A DNA stretch of 64,000 nucleotides. It comes from Nonomuraea rubra. GTDB lineage: Bacteria > Actinomycetota > Actinomycetes > Streptosporangiales > Streptosporangiaceae. The position numbers and the translations under genes are program-made. Location of the stretch: contig NZ_JACHMI010000002.1 of the NCBI RefSeq assembly GCF_014207985.1, forward strand, positions 32,734-96,733. The letters are read 5' to 3'. The notes beneath the pieces are model-generated. The model had not been told where the DNA came from, did not search any database, and saw nothing but the letters and a program-made list of their open reading frames with translations. Positions 32,525-40,815 of the stretch are shown here, one piece after another (the stretch's first letter is position 1; every line of letters starts with the position of its first letter).

Positions 32525-32697
32525 CCCGCTGGGCGCTCGTCGAGCCCGACCTGCACGAGGTGTACGGCATCGACGTCGGCGAGCCCGGCGTGCTGCGCAC
32601 CCGCTCGTGGAGGTGGCTGCGGACGCGCGTGCATGGGCTGCTGACGTGTGACTCTCGCCTGGCCCGTGCCTTGGACCCGGGCGAGGGACGGCAGTGA
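32006..32697 (+). CDS. Tail assembly chaperone, -1 frameshift fusion product
   Basis: A -1 shift at GGGGGAA (32374-32380) joins the first 124 residues or so to a second frame that runs to TGA at 32695-32697. The second frame encodes GLRDYYDPDDGLSVSQGRTV and WQDILTRWALVEPDLHEVYG, which look like genuine protein. Two chaperone forms made by programmed frameshift are the rule in siphoviruses. The fusion's stop overlaps the methyltransferase GTG. Confidence 0.78.
32374..32380 (+). promoter_or_regulatory. Programmed -1 frameshift slippery site
   Basis: G-GGG-GAA in the zero frame (codons GGG, GAA) is a slippery heptamer used by actinophage tail chaperones. It lies where the zero frame loses and the -1 frame gains protein-like sequence. 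Confidence 0.75.
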
Positions 32698-33380
32698 GGC
32701 GGGTCCTCGACGCGTTCTGCGGCGTAGGCGGGGCGGCGCGCGGCTACCAGCGCGCGGGGTTCCACGTCGTCGGCGTGGACGTCCGGCCGATGCCCCGGTA
32801 CTGCGGGGACGAGTTCGTGCGCGGCAACGCGATCGAGTTCATCGCCCGGTACGGCCACGAGTTCGACTTCATCCACGCGTCGCCGCCGTGCCAGGCGCAC
32901 ACGACGCTGACGCTCGGCACGAACCACGGTCGCGCCTATCCGGACCTGATCGCGGTGACACGGCGGGTGCTGCGGGGGACCGGCCGGCCGTGGGTGATCG
33001 AGAACGTCCCAGCCGCGCCCATCCGCCGGGACCTGATGCTGTGCGGAGCCATGTTCCCGGAGCTGGCGGTGCTGCGGCACCGCTGGTTCGAGTTCGGCGG
33101 CGTCCGCGTCGCCCAGCCCGAGCATCCGAAGCACCGCGGCCGCGTCGCCGGCTATCGGCATGGCGACTGGCACGAGGGCCCGTACGTCGCGGTGTACGGC
33201 AAGGGCGGGGGCAAGGGGCCGACGTCGCTGTGGCAGCAGGCCATGGGCATCGACTGGCCCGCCGCCCGGCGGGAGATCCGGCAGGCGATCCCCCCGGCGT
33301 ACACCGAGCTGATCGGGCGGGCTGTCCACGCGCAGCTTCCGGCCGCTGACTTCACCCCATTCAAGACCCACAGGAGGTGA
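32694..33380 (+). CDS. DNA cytosine-5 methyltransferase
   Basis: The 228-aa product shows motif I DAFCGVGGAARGYQRAGF (6-23), the catalytic motif IV SPPCQ (63-67) with Cys66, and motif VI ENV (103-105). It is much shorter than usual C5 methyltransferases (300-400 aa), and a clear target-recognition domain and motif VIII are not visible, so its specificity is unclear. It is encoded between the tail chaperones and the tape measure gene, an unusual insertion point, with a GTGA overlap upstream. It probably protects viral DNA from host restriction. Confidence 0.85.
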   Translation: MRRVLDAFCGVGGAARGYQRAGFHVVGVDVRPMPRYCGDEFVRGNAIEFIARYGHEFDFIHASPPCQAHTTLTLGTNHGRAYPDLIAVTRRVLRGTGRPWVIENVPAAPIRRDLMLCGAMFPELAVLRHRWFEFGGVRVAQPEHPKHRGRVAGYRHGDWHEGPYVAVYGKGGGKGPTSLWQQAMGIDWPAARREIRQAIPPAYTELIGRAVHAQLPAADFTPFKTHRR

Positions 33381-33386
33381 GACCCG

Positions 33387-35759
33387 GTGACGCTGAACGT
33401 TGGCGAACTCTTCGCGACCATCGACGTGAAGGACCGGGGCACGAGCAAGGTCAACCGGTTCATGACCTTCATGCGCGACGCCGCGAAGAAGCTCGACCTC
33501 GACGCGGGCAAGCTCGCCAAGTCGGCCGGCTCGGTGGGTGTCAAGGCCACAGCTACGGCGCTCCAGGTGTCCTCCATGGCAGCTTCGATGGCCGCCGCCG
33601 CGCAGGGCGCGGTCGGTCTGGTCGCGGCCCTGGCTCCGGCGGCGGGTATCGTCGCTGCTCTGCCGGGCGCGATCGCTCTCGGGCAGGCGGCGCTGGCCAC
33701 TCTCAAGATCGCCTTGGCTGGCGTGGGCGACGCTTTCTCCGCCGCACTGGGCGACGACCCGAAGAAGTTCGAGGAAAGCCTGGCGGGGCTCTCACCTGCG
33801 GCGCAGGCCGCCGCGCGCGAGCTGCACTCGGTCAAGCCCGCGATCGACGGGCTGCGGTCCGCCGTCCAGGACGCCTTCTTCGCGCCGCTGGCCGGCCAGA
33901 TCCGAGCTGTAGCGGACGCCGTGGTCGGGCCGCTGGCCAGTGGGATGCAGGGCGTGGCGCGGGAGTTCGGTCTCGCCGGTGCGGAGGCGGCGCGGTTCGC
34001 CTCCTCCTCGGCGACGGTGGCGGCCATCTCGTCCATCTTCGGATCGCTGCGTTCGGCGGTCGCTGCACTGCAGCCCGCCATCCAGCCCGTGCTGGCTGGC
34101 TTTCGTGACATCGCTGTGGTGGGCGCGTCCTTTTCGTCGGGGCTGGTTCCCGGCATCGCGTCGGCGGCTCAGCGGTTCGGAGAGTTCCTGTCCAATGCCG
34201 CTAACAGCGGTACCGCTCTTAGCTGGATGCAGGGCGCGGTGGACGTGTTCAAGCAGCTCGGACAGGTCGGCGGTGACGTGATCGGCATCGTCAAGTCGAT
34301 CTTCTCGGCGATGTCCTCGGGCGGGTCCGGGGCGCTGGGCGTGGTTGGCCAGCTTCTTGATCAGCTCAACGCCTTCTTGGCGAGCGCTCAGGGCCAGCAG
34401 GCGCTCGTGGCGATCTTCACTGCGTTGTCGCAGGTCGGAAGCGCCTTGATGCCGATCTTCCGGGCGCTCGGTGGCGCGCTGGCGCAGGTGGCGCCGCACA
34501 TCGGTGCCATCGCGACGGCGCTGGGTCCGGGGCTTGCCGCCGCGGTGTCCGCGCTCGGGCCAGCCTTGGCGGCCTTGGGTCCTGGGCTGACCATGGTCGC
34601 CCAGATGCTCGCACAGGCGTTCGCATCGCCGGAGCTGCAGTCCGGGCTGCTCATGCTCGGTCAGGGGCTCTCTGCCGCGCTCTCCGCACTCGCTCCTTTG
34701 CTGCCAGCGGTAGCGCAGTTGGCAGGCATCGTGGGCCAGGTCCTCGGCATTGCGCTGAGTAATCTCTCGGCTGCGCTCGGTCCGGTGATCAGTGCCTTGT
34801 CGAGTGCCCTGCAACCTGCCCTCGCGTCCATTTCGTCCGCTTTTGCCCAACTCGGGCCTGCGATGCAGCCCATTTATGCAGCTTTCGGTCAGATAGCGGG
34901 CGCAATTGTGCAATCCGTGCTGCCGCCGATCCTGCAGCTAGTCCCTTCGCTGCTAAATGGGCTAGTTCCTGCCTTTGTCGAACTGATCAATGCCGTTAAT
35001 CCGCTTATTCCGCTTTTGACCGATTTGCTGGTCATGGCGATCAAGGACATCCTGCCTGCGGTCGTGCCCGTCATCCCGATCGTGACTCAACTCGGAGTCG
35101 CCTTCGTGCAGATGGGCGCCAAGGTGGCCCAGATCGTCGCGCAGATCAAGCCCGCCATCGAGGCCGGAGTCGCGATCTTCCGCTGGATGTACAACATCCT
35201 CGTCGGCAATTCGATCATCCCCGACATGGTCAACGCCATCGGCACGTGGATCGGCACGAAGCTCATCGGCTGGTTCTCGGCGCTGCCAGGCAAGATCAAA
35301 AACGCGATGTCGTCCATAGGCCCGACCATGGCAGGCATTGCCCAGGACGTGGTCTCAGGCTTCTGGAACAAACTCCAGTCGCTGGCCAGCGGGCTGTACA
35401 ACAACGTCCGCAACTTCTTCTCCAACATCGTCAAGAGCGCCAAGGACGCCCTCGGCATCAAGTCGCCGTCGAAGGTGTTCGCCCAGATCGGAGCCTTCAT
35501 GATGCAAGGCATGTCGATCGGCGTGGACAAGGCCCGCGGGGTCGTCATGTCGTCGCTGAAGAAGGTGGCCACGCTGGCGACGCGGACTGCGATGCCGGAC
35601 CTGTCGGTGCCGGGTGTGACCGTCCCGGACGGGATCGGCAGTGGGCGCGCCATGTCGCGGACGGTGGTCAACGTGACGAACCACTACCCGCAGGCGGAGC
35701 CGACCTCCGTGACCGTGAACCGGTCGCTCCAGTACGTCGGCGCGATGGGAGTGATCTGA
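33387..35759 (+). CDS. Tape measure protein
   Basis: The product is 790 aa, the longest helical protein of the structural module apart from the tail-tip proteins. It has a long hydrophobic Ala/Gly/Leu-rich centre (about 80-600) and a C-terminal domain with IKSPSKVFAQIGAFMMQGMS (about 690-709), a segment common to actinophage tape measures. It sets tail length and helps DNA ejection. GTG 33387 follows AGGAGGT. A stretch at about 34.80-35.03 kb has visibly lower GC, and one palindrome copy lies inside the gene. Confidence 0.9.
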   Translation: MTLNVGELFATIDVKDRGTSKVNRFMTFMRDAAKKLDLDAGKLAKSAGSVGVKATATALQVSSMAASMAAAAQGAVGLVAALAPAAGIVAALPGAIALGQAALATLKIALAGVGDAFSAALGDDPKKFEESLAGLSPAAQAAARELHSVKPAIDGLRSAVQDAFFAPLAGQIRAVADAVVGPLASGMQGVAREFGLAGAEAARFASSSATVAAISSIFGSLRSAVAALQPAIQPVLAGFRDIAVVGASFSSGLVPGIASAAQRFGEFLSNAANSGTALSWMQGAVDVFKQLGQVGGDVIGIVKSIFSAMSSGGSGALGVVGQLLDQLNAFLASAQGQQALVAIFTALSQVGSALMPIFRALGGALAQVAPHIGAIATALGPGLAAAVSALGPALAALGPGLTMVAQMLAQAFASPELQSGLLMLGQGLSAALSALAPLLPAVAQLAGIVGQVLGIALSNLSAALGPVISALSSALQPALASISSAFAQLGPAMQPIYAAFGQIAGAIVQSVLPPILQLVPSLLNGLVPAFVELINAVNPLIPLLTDLLVMAIKDILPAVVPVIPIVTQLGVAFVQMGAKVAQIVAQIKPAIEAGVAIFRWMYNILVGNSIIPDMVNAIGTWIGTKLIGWFSALPGKIKNAMSSIGPTMAGIAQDVVSGFWNKLQSLASGLYNNVRNFFSNIVKSAKDALGIKSPSKVFAQIGAFMMQGMSIGVDKARGVVMSSLKKVATLATRTAMPDLSVPGVTVPDGIGSGRAMSRTVVNVTNHYPQAEPTSVTVNRSLQYVGAMGVI
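34200..34223. repeat. Dispersed 24-bp palindrome inside the tape measure gene
   Basis: GCTAACAGCGGTACCGCT followed by CTTAGC, encoding NSGTALS. Its coding location argues against a simple promoter role for this copy. Confidence 0.65.
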
Positions 35760-35760
35760 C

Positions 35761-36630
35761 ATGCCGAGCTACTCACTCGACGGCGTGCCGCTGGACCACC
35801 CGGCCGGCTGCTGGCGAACAAAGAAGGGGACGCAGAGGCGGCCCTTGCCTGGCGCGCGGGCCGTGAAGGTCAGCGTGCCGGGCTGGCACGGGGACATCCC
35901 GGTCGTCGGCCTCGACCTGGAGGCCACGACGTTCGGCCTGACGTTCAAGGTCACGTCGGCCACTCCTTCGGGGGCGGACGGCGGCTACGAGCAGATGGAG
36001 CGCAACCTGGAGGCGCTGTCGGCGTTGCTCGGGACGCGTCACCGGCTGATGAAGCTGCGCTATCAGGCGGGTTCGCTGGTCCGTGTCGCCGACGTGCAGA
36101 TCACGGCCGCCAGCGAGCCGGAGGTCAACACCGGCGCTGCGACCGCCCGGCTCACGGCTGTGGTCGAGGTGCCGGGCGCGCTGTGGCGGGACGAATCCGA
36201 GTCCACCTGGGCGGGTGAGCCCAACCAGCTCGCCCAGCCGGTTACCCCGCTCGCGGGCGCGACCGGCCCCATCGTGGATGCGGTGCTGCGCTTCACAGGG
36301 CCGGCCGTGCAGCCGTCGATCGGGGACGTCGCTACGGGCGGTTGGGTGCTGCGTCCGGGCGGGCTGCTGGCGGGGGAGAGGCTGCTGATCGACTGCGGCC
36401 GGATGCAGGCCGCGGTCGTCACCGACGATACGTGGGAGCTGACCGCCGGGGACGACGTGACGGGGCAGATCGACGCGATCGGCCCCGGCTCGCAGTTCCG
36501 GTGGCTGCACCTCACTCCAAGCGTGGCGGTGGCCGATCCGTTCAGCCGTGCCGTGCTGGTCTCGACCTCGGCGACGAGCACCGACGCCTCGTCCAAGGTG
36601 GAGATCAGGGCTCGCCGCTCCTACCTGTAG
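35761..36630 (+). CDS. Distal tail protein
   Basis: The 289-aa product follows the tape measure gene by one base, the usual place of the distal tail (Dit-like) protein. It begins MPSYSLDGVPLDHPAGCW and is beta-rich throughout, with MERNLEALSALLGTRHRLMK (about 80-99) as in phage tail proteins of this slot. It forms the hub that joins the tube to the tip. Its 3' end is followed by an 825-bp non-coding region. Confidence 0.75.
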   Translation: MPSYSLDGVPLDHPAGCWRTKKGTQRRPLPGARAVKVSVPGWHGDIPVVGLDLEATTFGLTFKVTSATPSGADGGYEQMERNLEALSALLGTRHRLMKLRYQAGSLVRVADVQITAASEPEVNTGAATARLTAVVEVPGALWRDESESTWAGEPNQLAQPVTPLAGATGPIVDAVLRFTGPAVQPSIGDVATGGWVLRPGGLLAGERLLIDCGRMQAAVVTDDTWELTAGDDVTGQIDAIGPGSQFRWLHLTPSVAVADPFSRAVLVSTSATSTDASSKVEIRARRSYL

Positions 36631-36697
36631 GGGCCAATGTGGTGCACAGGACTGGTAGAGCGTTGGGATGCTACGGGATCGGCATGGATCTGTAATC

Positions 36698-36745
36698 CAT
36701 CCAATCCATCCAATCCATCCACGGATGGATTGGATGGATTGGATG
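36698..36745. repeat. 23-bp inverted repeat of ATCCAATCC units
   Basis: The left arm (36698-36720) is made of CCATCCAATCC-type units and the right arm (36723-36745) is its exact complement, with a 2-bp centre. It would form a near-perfect cruciform or RNA hairpin. Confidence 0.85.
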
Positions 36746-36798
36746 AAGAATTTCCTCGCAGGATGGAAAGAAGGAAAGAAAGAAAAGCCGTATGAAGA

Positions 36799-36816
36799 TT
36801 CCATCCATGGATGGAA
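36799..36816. repeat. 18-bp perfect palindrome
   Basis: TTCCATCCATGGATGGAA, made of the same CATCC/GGATG unit as the larger repeat 54 bp upstream. Confidence 0.8.
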
Positions 36817-37184
36817 GGATGGAGTCCCGGATGGAACGAAACTCCGCGCGAACGGTGGGATGTCGCGTACTCTGGCGGCTGCTCCAACGGCGGGCGGAGT
36901 TGCTAGACTGATTGCGCTCAGATGGCAGCTGTTCCGTGGCTGCGTCGCGAGCTGGGGTGACCCCGCCCCTGGCCGCCAAACCGTAGAGCGGGGCCCATCG
37001 GACCAGCCAGTGCGATGCCTAGCTAGGCCCGATCCCCTTAAGAAGGTCAAGCAGGGCGATCAGGAGTTGGATCATCAATAACCACTCCTGGTCGTCCGGC
37101 TCGCCTGATCCCACTGCTTGCATTCATTCCTCCATCCGGGCCGATCCGCCTTGGGTGGGGCCGCGGCCCGCTCGGCCGCCCCGC

Positions 37185-37218
37185 GAGACACCCATGTGGA
37201 CTGGTCCACTTGGGTCTC
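37185..37218. repeat. Stem-loop in the tail intergenic region
   Basis: GAGAC/GTCTC, CCCA/TGGG and TGGAC/GTCCA pair in order around a 2-nt loop. It could be an RNA element or terminator upstream of the first tail-tip gene. Confidence 0.55.
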
Positions 37219-37455
37219 CCGCAGCACGGCCGCGCGACATATGGAGGAACGCGAAGCGTGAGCTATGAACCGTTAGTCTAGCGCGCCTTAAAGCGCTGCA
37301 TGCCATTCTTTGCGGCTGTAGGAAACAGTAGGGAACGGGGCGTACTTCTGCGGTTTCTCCGCCTTCTGCAGGTCAGCCGTTGAGGCCGACACATTTACGA
37401 CACGTTATGGCCTCGTCGAATGTTTCCAAGGTTGGGCCAACAAGGAGGCGGGCCG

Positions 37456-40173
37456 GTGTCGTTCGACCTCCGACTTGTCGCTTTTGCCCCATTCGGTGAC
37501 CGGCTCGGCGTGCTCCCGCACCCGCTGTCGGTCGAGGCTGGCTGGCCGCTCAATGACGTGCCATCGCTGAAGCTCAGCTACACCACGGCGGCGATCGGTG
37601 CTGCCCTGCTTGACCAGCCGTGCGAAATCGGCGTCGAGTGGAGCATCGACGGCACCGTGTGGACCGAAGCCGTGGACGCGCGGTTCCTGCGCATCAAGCG
37701 CCGTGGCGACGTCTCCGACACGACCGGGCTGGCCAGTTTCGAGCTGCCGGGCTTCGTGTGGATGCTCCGCAAGATCGTGCTCCATCCCGGTGTGGCACCG
37801 CTGGTGGACGGCAAGAGGCCGTTCCTCAGCGCGACGGCGGGCGAGATCCTGCAGACGTTCATCGCAGAGGCCAAAGGCCGGGGCGCGGTGCCGGGCCTGC
37901 AATGGGACTTCACCCCGGAGGAGGACAGCGCGGGCCAGGCGTGGGACAAGGTCATCACGATCTACTACCAGCCAGGTATCGACGCGCTGACGGCGCTGCA
38001 GAACCTAGCTGAACAGGGCGTGTGCGACTTCCGCACGTCCGGCCGTACGGTGCAGGTGTTCAACGCCGACACAACGATGGCCGACGACCTGGCGTCCGGG
38101 CCCAGTCCGGTGGACCTGCGGTACGGGCGCGACGTCGCCGAAGCGCCTGACGAGGGCACGCTGGAGGATACGGCGTCGTCGGTGCTCGTCCTCGGCGACA
38201 ACGGGCTCGTCAAGACGTACACCAACCCCGCCGCCGTCCAGCCGTGGGGGCCCTGGGAACAGTACGTCGGCGCGGGCGGCGTCTCCGACGAGGGCACCGC
38301 GACGATCCTCGCGCAGTCCGCGCTCGAGCGCGCCGCTGCAGAGCGGGTACAGCGCACTCGGGGCATCGTCTTGTACGGGGCGCGCTGGCTGCCGCTGAAG
38401 GACTACCGGCCTGGTGACCGGGTGCTCGCGCCCGGGGACGGCGGGGTGTTGGAGTCGCTGCGGGTCCGGCAGGTGACGTTGGCCCGCAACTCGACGGGCG
38501 TGCTCGGCGGGTCGCTGGTGCTGCATGACCGGTTCCTCGAACGGGACATCCGCCTGGCCCGGCGGACAGCCGGGATCGTCGGCGGTTCGACGGCGGACGG
38601 AGGGTCCGGAGCTCGACCAGCTCCGGAAGCTCCCGAGCCGCGCACGCCGGCGACCCCGGCCGGGCTGGTCGTGAACCCGCTCGCGTACATCGACGAGCAC
38701 GGCCTGCCGCACGGGCAGGTCACGGCCTCGTGGGGGGCGGTCACCTCCGACGTCGGCGGGGTCACGCTGTCCGTGGGCGGCTACGAGCTGTTCATGCGCG
38801 TCAACGAGACCGGCGCGCCATGGTTTCTCGTCACCTCGACCGAGGCGGGCGACACCACGGCGACGTACTCGCCGCTCGTCATTGGCGAGTCGTACGCCTT
38901 CAAGGTGCGGGCGGTGAACCTCGGCAAGGTCGGGACGTTCTCCGAACCGGTGGCGGTGACCATCCCCGACGATGACGAAGCGCCGCCGGTGCCGACCGCT
39001 CCGCAGCTCTCCACGCGTCTCGGCGTGGTCCGGGTGACGTGGAACGGGCTCGGCGTGGGCCCGGTGCCGATGCCGCCGGACTTCCTGCACGTCCGCGTGT
39101 GGATGCAGGACCCGCTCGCGCCCGGCTGGTCGGAGATTGGCGTTCTGGGGGAGGCCGGAGCGGTCCTCGTGCCGGGCCTTCCGTACGGCGCGGACCGGCA
39201 GTTCAGGTTCACGTCCATCGACCGGTCCGGCAACGAATCCGGCCCGTCCGTTTCGGCGACGATCGCTGCGGTGCAGCTTGTCCAGGGCGACGCCGCGAAC
39301 GAGAGCATCACGACGGGCGCGCTGGTCGCGAACGCGGTCACCGCCGACAAGCTGGCCGCCGGGGCGGTCGAGGCCGAGCACATCACGGCCGGCGCGGTGG
39401 TGGCTGACGCTCTCGCCGCGGTGATCACGTTGTCCACGCGGGTCGTCGCGGGCAGCGTGTCCGGGGCGCGGGTCGAGCTCAACAGCTCGGGCCTGGTGGC
39501 GTTCAACGGCTCGGGGCAGCAGACCGCCAGCATCTCGGCGGCCAACGGAGCGGTGTCCATCGTGGGCCAGCTCGCATCCGGGGTGACGGGCGCGCGGATC
39601 GTGGTCAACCCGGCGGGCGCGGCCAACCCGGAGATCCGCTTTATCCCGGGCAGCGGGACGAACCAGTCGCGCATCTACAGCGACGGCTCCCGCTTCACCG
39701 AGGAGGCGACGCTGGTCATGGAGTCGGGCACCAACCAGGCGAGCACCGCGATGTGCCGCCTGACGCACGCGGCAGGGTTCTGGCAGGCGGCGATCCTGAA
39801 CCCGTCGAATGGTGAGCAGCGCGGCGGTGCGGTGTCGGCGGTTGAGGGGCAGGCGTCGATCGGGTGGGTGCACCCGAGCCAGCAGGACCAACTTCTCGTG
39901 TTCGACCAGTCCGGGACGTTCCATCGGGGGACGTGGCTGTACGCCAACGACTCCGGCTTGATCATGCTGTCGGTCTCGGTGTCGAGGGGGGCCACCTACT
40001 ACCAGGTGGCTCTCGGCTTCGCTTTCCCGACCGTGCCGAAGGTCACGTTCACGGCCGAGCAGACCACGACCATGCAACTCTTCAGCCGCACCAACAGCGA
40101 CCTGTTCTTCTTCGACCCGTCCGCCGGGACCTCGCCGCCGGCGCGGACGTTCCACATCTGGGCCTGGAGGTGA
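37456..40173 (+). CDS. Tail-tip/fibre protein, first paralogue
   Basis: The product is about 905 aa from GTG 37456, which has AAGGAGG 9-16 nt upstream. Residues 1-380 are a baseplate/tail-tip domain; two fibronectin III-like domains follow (about 395-500 and 507-605). A stretch of TADKLAAGAV-type repeats (about 615-655) suggests a trimeric shaft, and a C-terminal domain (656-905) probably recognises the host. The first 650 residues closely parallel the protein at 40793-43570, while the last 250 differ more. It is probably the receptor-binding or tip hydrolase-associated protein. Confidence 0.8.
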   Translation: MSFDLRLVAFAPFGDRLGVLPHPLSVEAGWPLNDVPSLKLSYTTAAIGAALLDQPCEIGVEWSIDGTVWTEAVDARFLRIKRRGDVSDTTGLASFELPGFVWMLRKIVLHPGVAPLVDGKRPFLSATAGEILQTFIAEAKGRGAVPGLQWDFTPEEDSAGQAWDKVITIYYQPGIDALTALQNLAEQGVCDFRTSGRTVQVFNADTTMADDLASGPSPVDLRYGRDVAEAPDEGTLEDTASSVLVLGDNGLVKTYTNPAAVQPWGPWEQYVGAGGVSDEGTATILAQSALERAAAERVQRTRGIVLYGARWLPLKDYRPGDRVLAPGDGGVLESLRVRQVTLARNSTGVLGGSLVLHDRFLERDIRLARRTAGIVGGSTADGGSGARPAPEAPEPRTPATPAGLVVNPLAYIDEHGLPHGQVTASWGAVTSDVGGVTLSVGGYELFMRVNETGAPWFLVTSTEAGDTTATYSPLVIGESYAFKVRAVNLGKVGTFSEPVAVTIPDDDEAPPVPTAPQLSTRLGVVRVTWNGLGVGPVPMPPDFLHVRVWMQDPLAPGWSEIGVLGEAGAVLVPGLPYGADRQFRFTSIDRSGNESGPSVSATIAAVQLVQGDAANESITTGALVANAVTADKLAAGAVEAEHITAGAVVADALAAVITLSTRVVAGSVSGARVELNSSGLVAFNGSGQQTASISAANGAVSIVGQLASGVTGARIVVNPAGAANPEIRFIPGSGTNQSRIYSDGSRFTEEATLVMESGTNQASTAMCRLTHAAGFWQAAILNPSNGEQRGGAVSAVEGQASIGWVHPSQQDQLLVFDQSGTFHRGTWLYANDSGLIMLSVSVSRGATYYQVALGFAFPTVPKVTFTAEQTTTMQLFSRTNSDLFFFDPSAGTSPPARTFHIWAWR

Positions 40174-40174
40174 C

Positions 40175-40651
40175 ATGGTGCCGGACGACTGGCAGGTCAC
40201 GGAGGTGACCGACACGGCAGATGAGTCCGGGCGGGTCGAGGCGTGGGAGATCACGCTGACCCGGGCCGCCGATGGCGTCACGGTCGGGGTGTTCCTGCCG
40301 AAGATGGCGATCGAGTCTACAGCCGTGGCGTGCGCGCTGACCTCGACGGACGAGGTGATCGACGTGCTGATGCACCGCGCCGTCCATCCGATCTATGAGC
40401 CGAGCCTGCCCGAGACGAACCCGTGGCAGCTCAGCGGTGAGCAGGCCCGCGCCGCCGTGCTTGAACGAGTCGAGCGGTGCAAGCGCGACCACGCGACCGT
40501 CACGACAGCCGTGCCGAAGGCTCGTACGGCGGCCGCGCGGAAGGCGGCTGACGTGCTCGCCCCGCTGAAGTCGCACGTGCGGATAGACCCGGTGAAGGCC
40601 GCGGCCACGCGGCTGGAGCACCAGCGGGCGCTCTTGCGGGCGGACAGGTGA
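40175..40651 (+). CDS. Tail-associated protein, first paralogue
   Basis: The product is 158 aa. The C-terminal LAPLKSHVRIDPVKAAATRLEHQRALL is paralogous to LEPIKAHTRLDPIRVAGKKQYLEWRRA in the product of 43584-44249, so each tail-tip gene is followed by its own copy. It may be a fibre chaperone or a small tip protein. It starts 1 nt after the upstream stop and is GTGA-coupled downstream. Confidence 0.65.
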   Translation: MVPDDWQVTEVTDTADESGRVEAWEITLTRAADGVTVGVFLPKMAIESTAVACALTSTDEVIDVLMHRAVHPIYEPSLPETNPWQLSGEQARAAVLERVERCKRDHATVTTAVPKARTAAARKAADVLAPLKSHVRIDPVKAAATRLEHQRALLRADR

Positions 40652-40815
40652 CGCAGGACCTGGTGGTTGAGCCCGCGCGGATCATCGCCGTGCTGCGCCG
40701 CCGCATCGAGGAGCTGACGTATGAGAACGCCGTGCTGTCGGCGGCGGTGGACCAGCAGCGCGACGAGATCAACGAACTGAGGGGGGCCAGCGGTGCAGGT
40801 GATCATCCCAGGTAA
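40648..40815 (+). CDS. 55-aa coiled-coil protein
   Basis: GTG 40648 overlaps the previous stop, and the frame ends at 40815 inside the next gene. The sequence is a heptad-type helix (RIIAVLRRRIEELTYENAVL ... AVDQQRDEINELRG) and is a small trimer- or dimer-forming peptide in appearance. It sits only in front of the second tail-tip copy, so it may belong to that cassette. Confidence 0.6.
   Translation: MTQDLVVEPARIIAVLRRRIEELTYENAVLSAAVDQQRDEINELRGASGAGDHPR

Larger units (their letters stand above)
36631..37455. other. 825-bp intergenic region with large inverted repeats
   Basis: No convincing gene is present: the longest plus-strand frame (36668-37081) owes its first part to the CATCC/GGATG repeats and has no clear ribosome-binding site. 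GC is lower than in the neighbours. The region holds a 23-bp inverted repeat, an 18-bp palindrome, a purine-rich run (36760-36785) and a strong interrupted stem-loop (37185-37218). It separates two tail genes normally adjacent in siphoviruses. Confidence 0.6.

Noticed and set aside
36695..36830. Possible CRISPR array from CATCC repeats
   Set aside because: The repeats are short, inverted and contiguous, with no regular unique spacers and no cas genes in the window.
36668..37081. Plus-strand open frame of 137 codons in the tail intergenic region
   Set aside because: Its opening IHPIHPIHP and MDWMDWM stretches are the translation of the inverted DNA repeat, codon use is unlike the neighbours, and there is no clear ribosome-binding site.
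38005..40281. Very long minus-strand open frame opposite the first tail-tip gene
   Set aside because: High GC leaves antisense frames open; the plus strand has paralogy, domains and a ribosome-binding site while the antisense protein is Arg/Asp/Gly-rich without motifs. The same applies to other long antisense frames such as 23844-25070 and 25040-26761.
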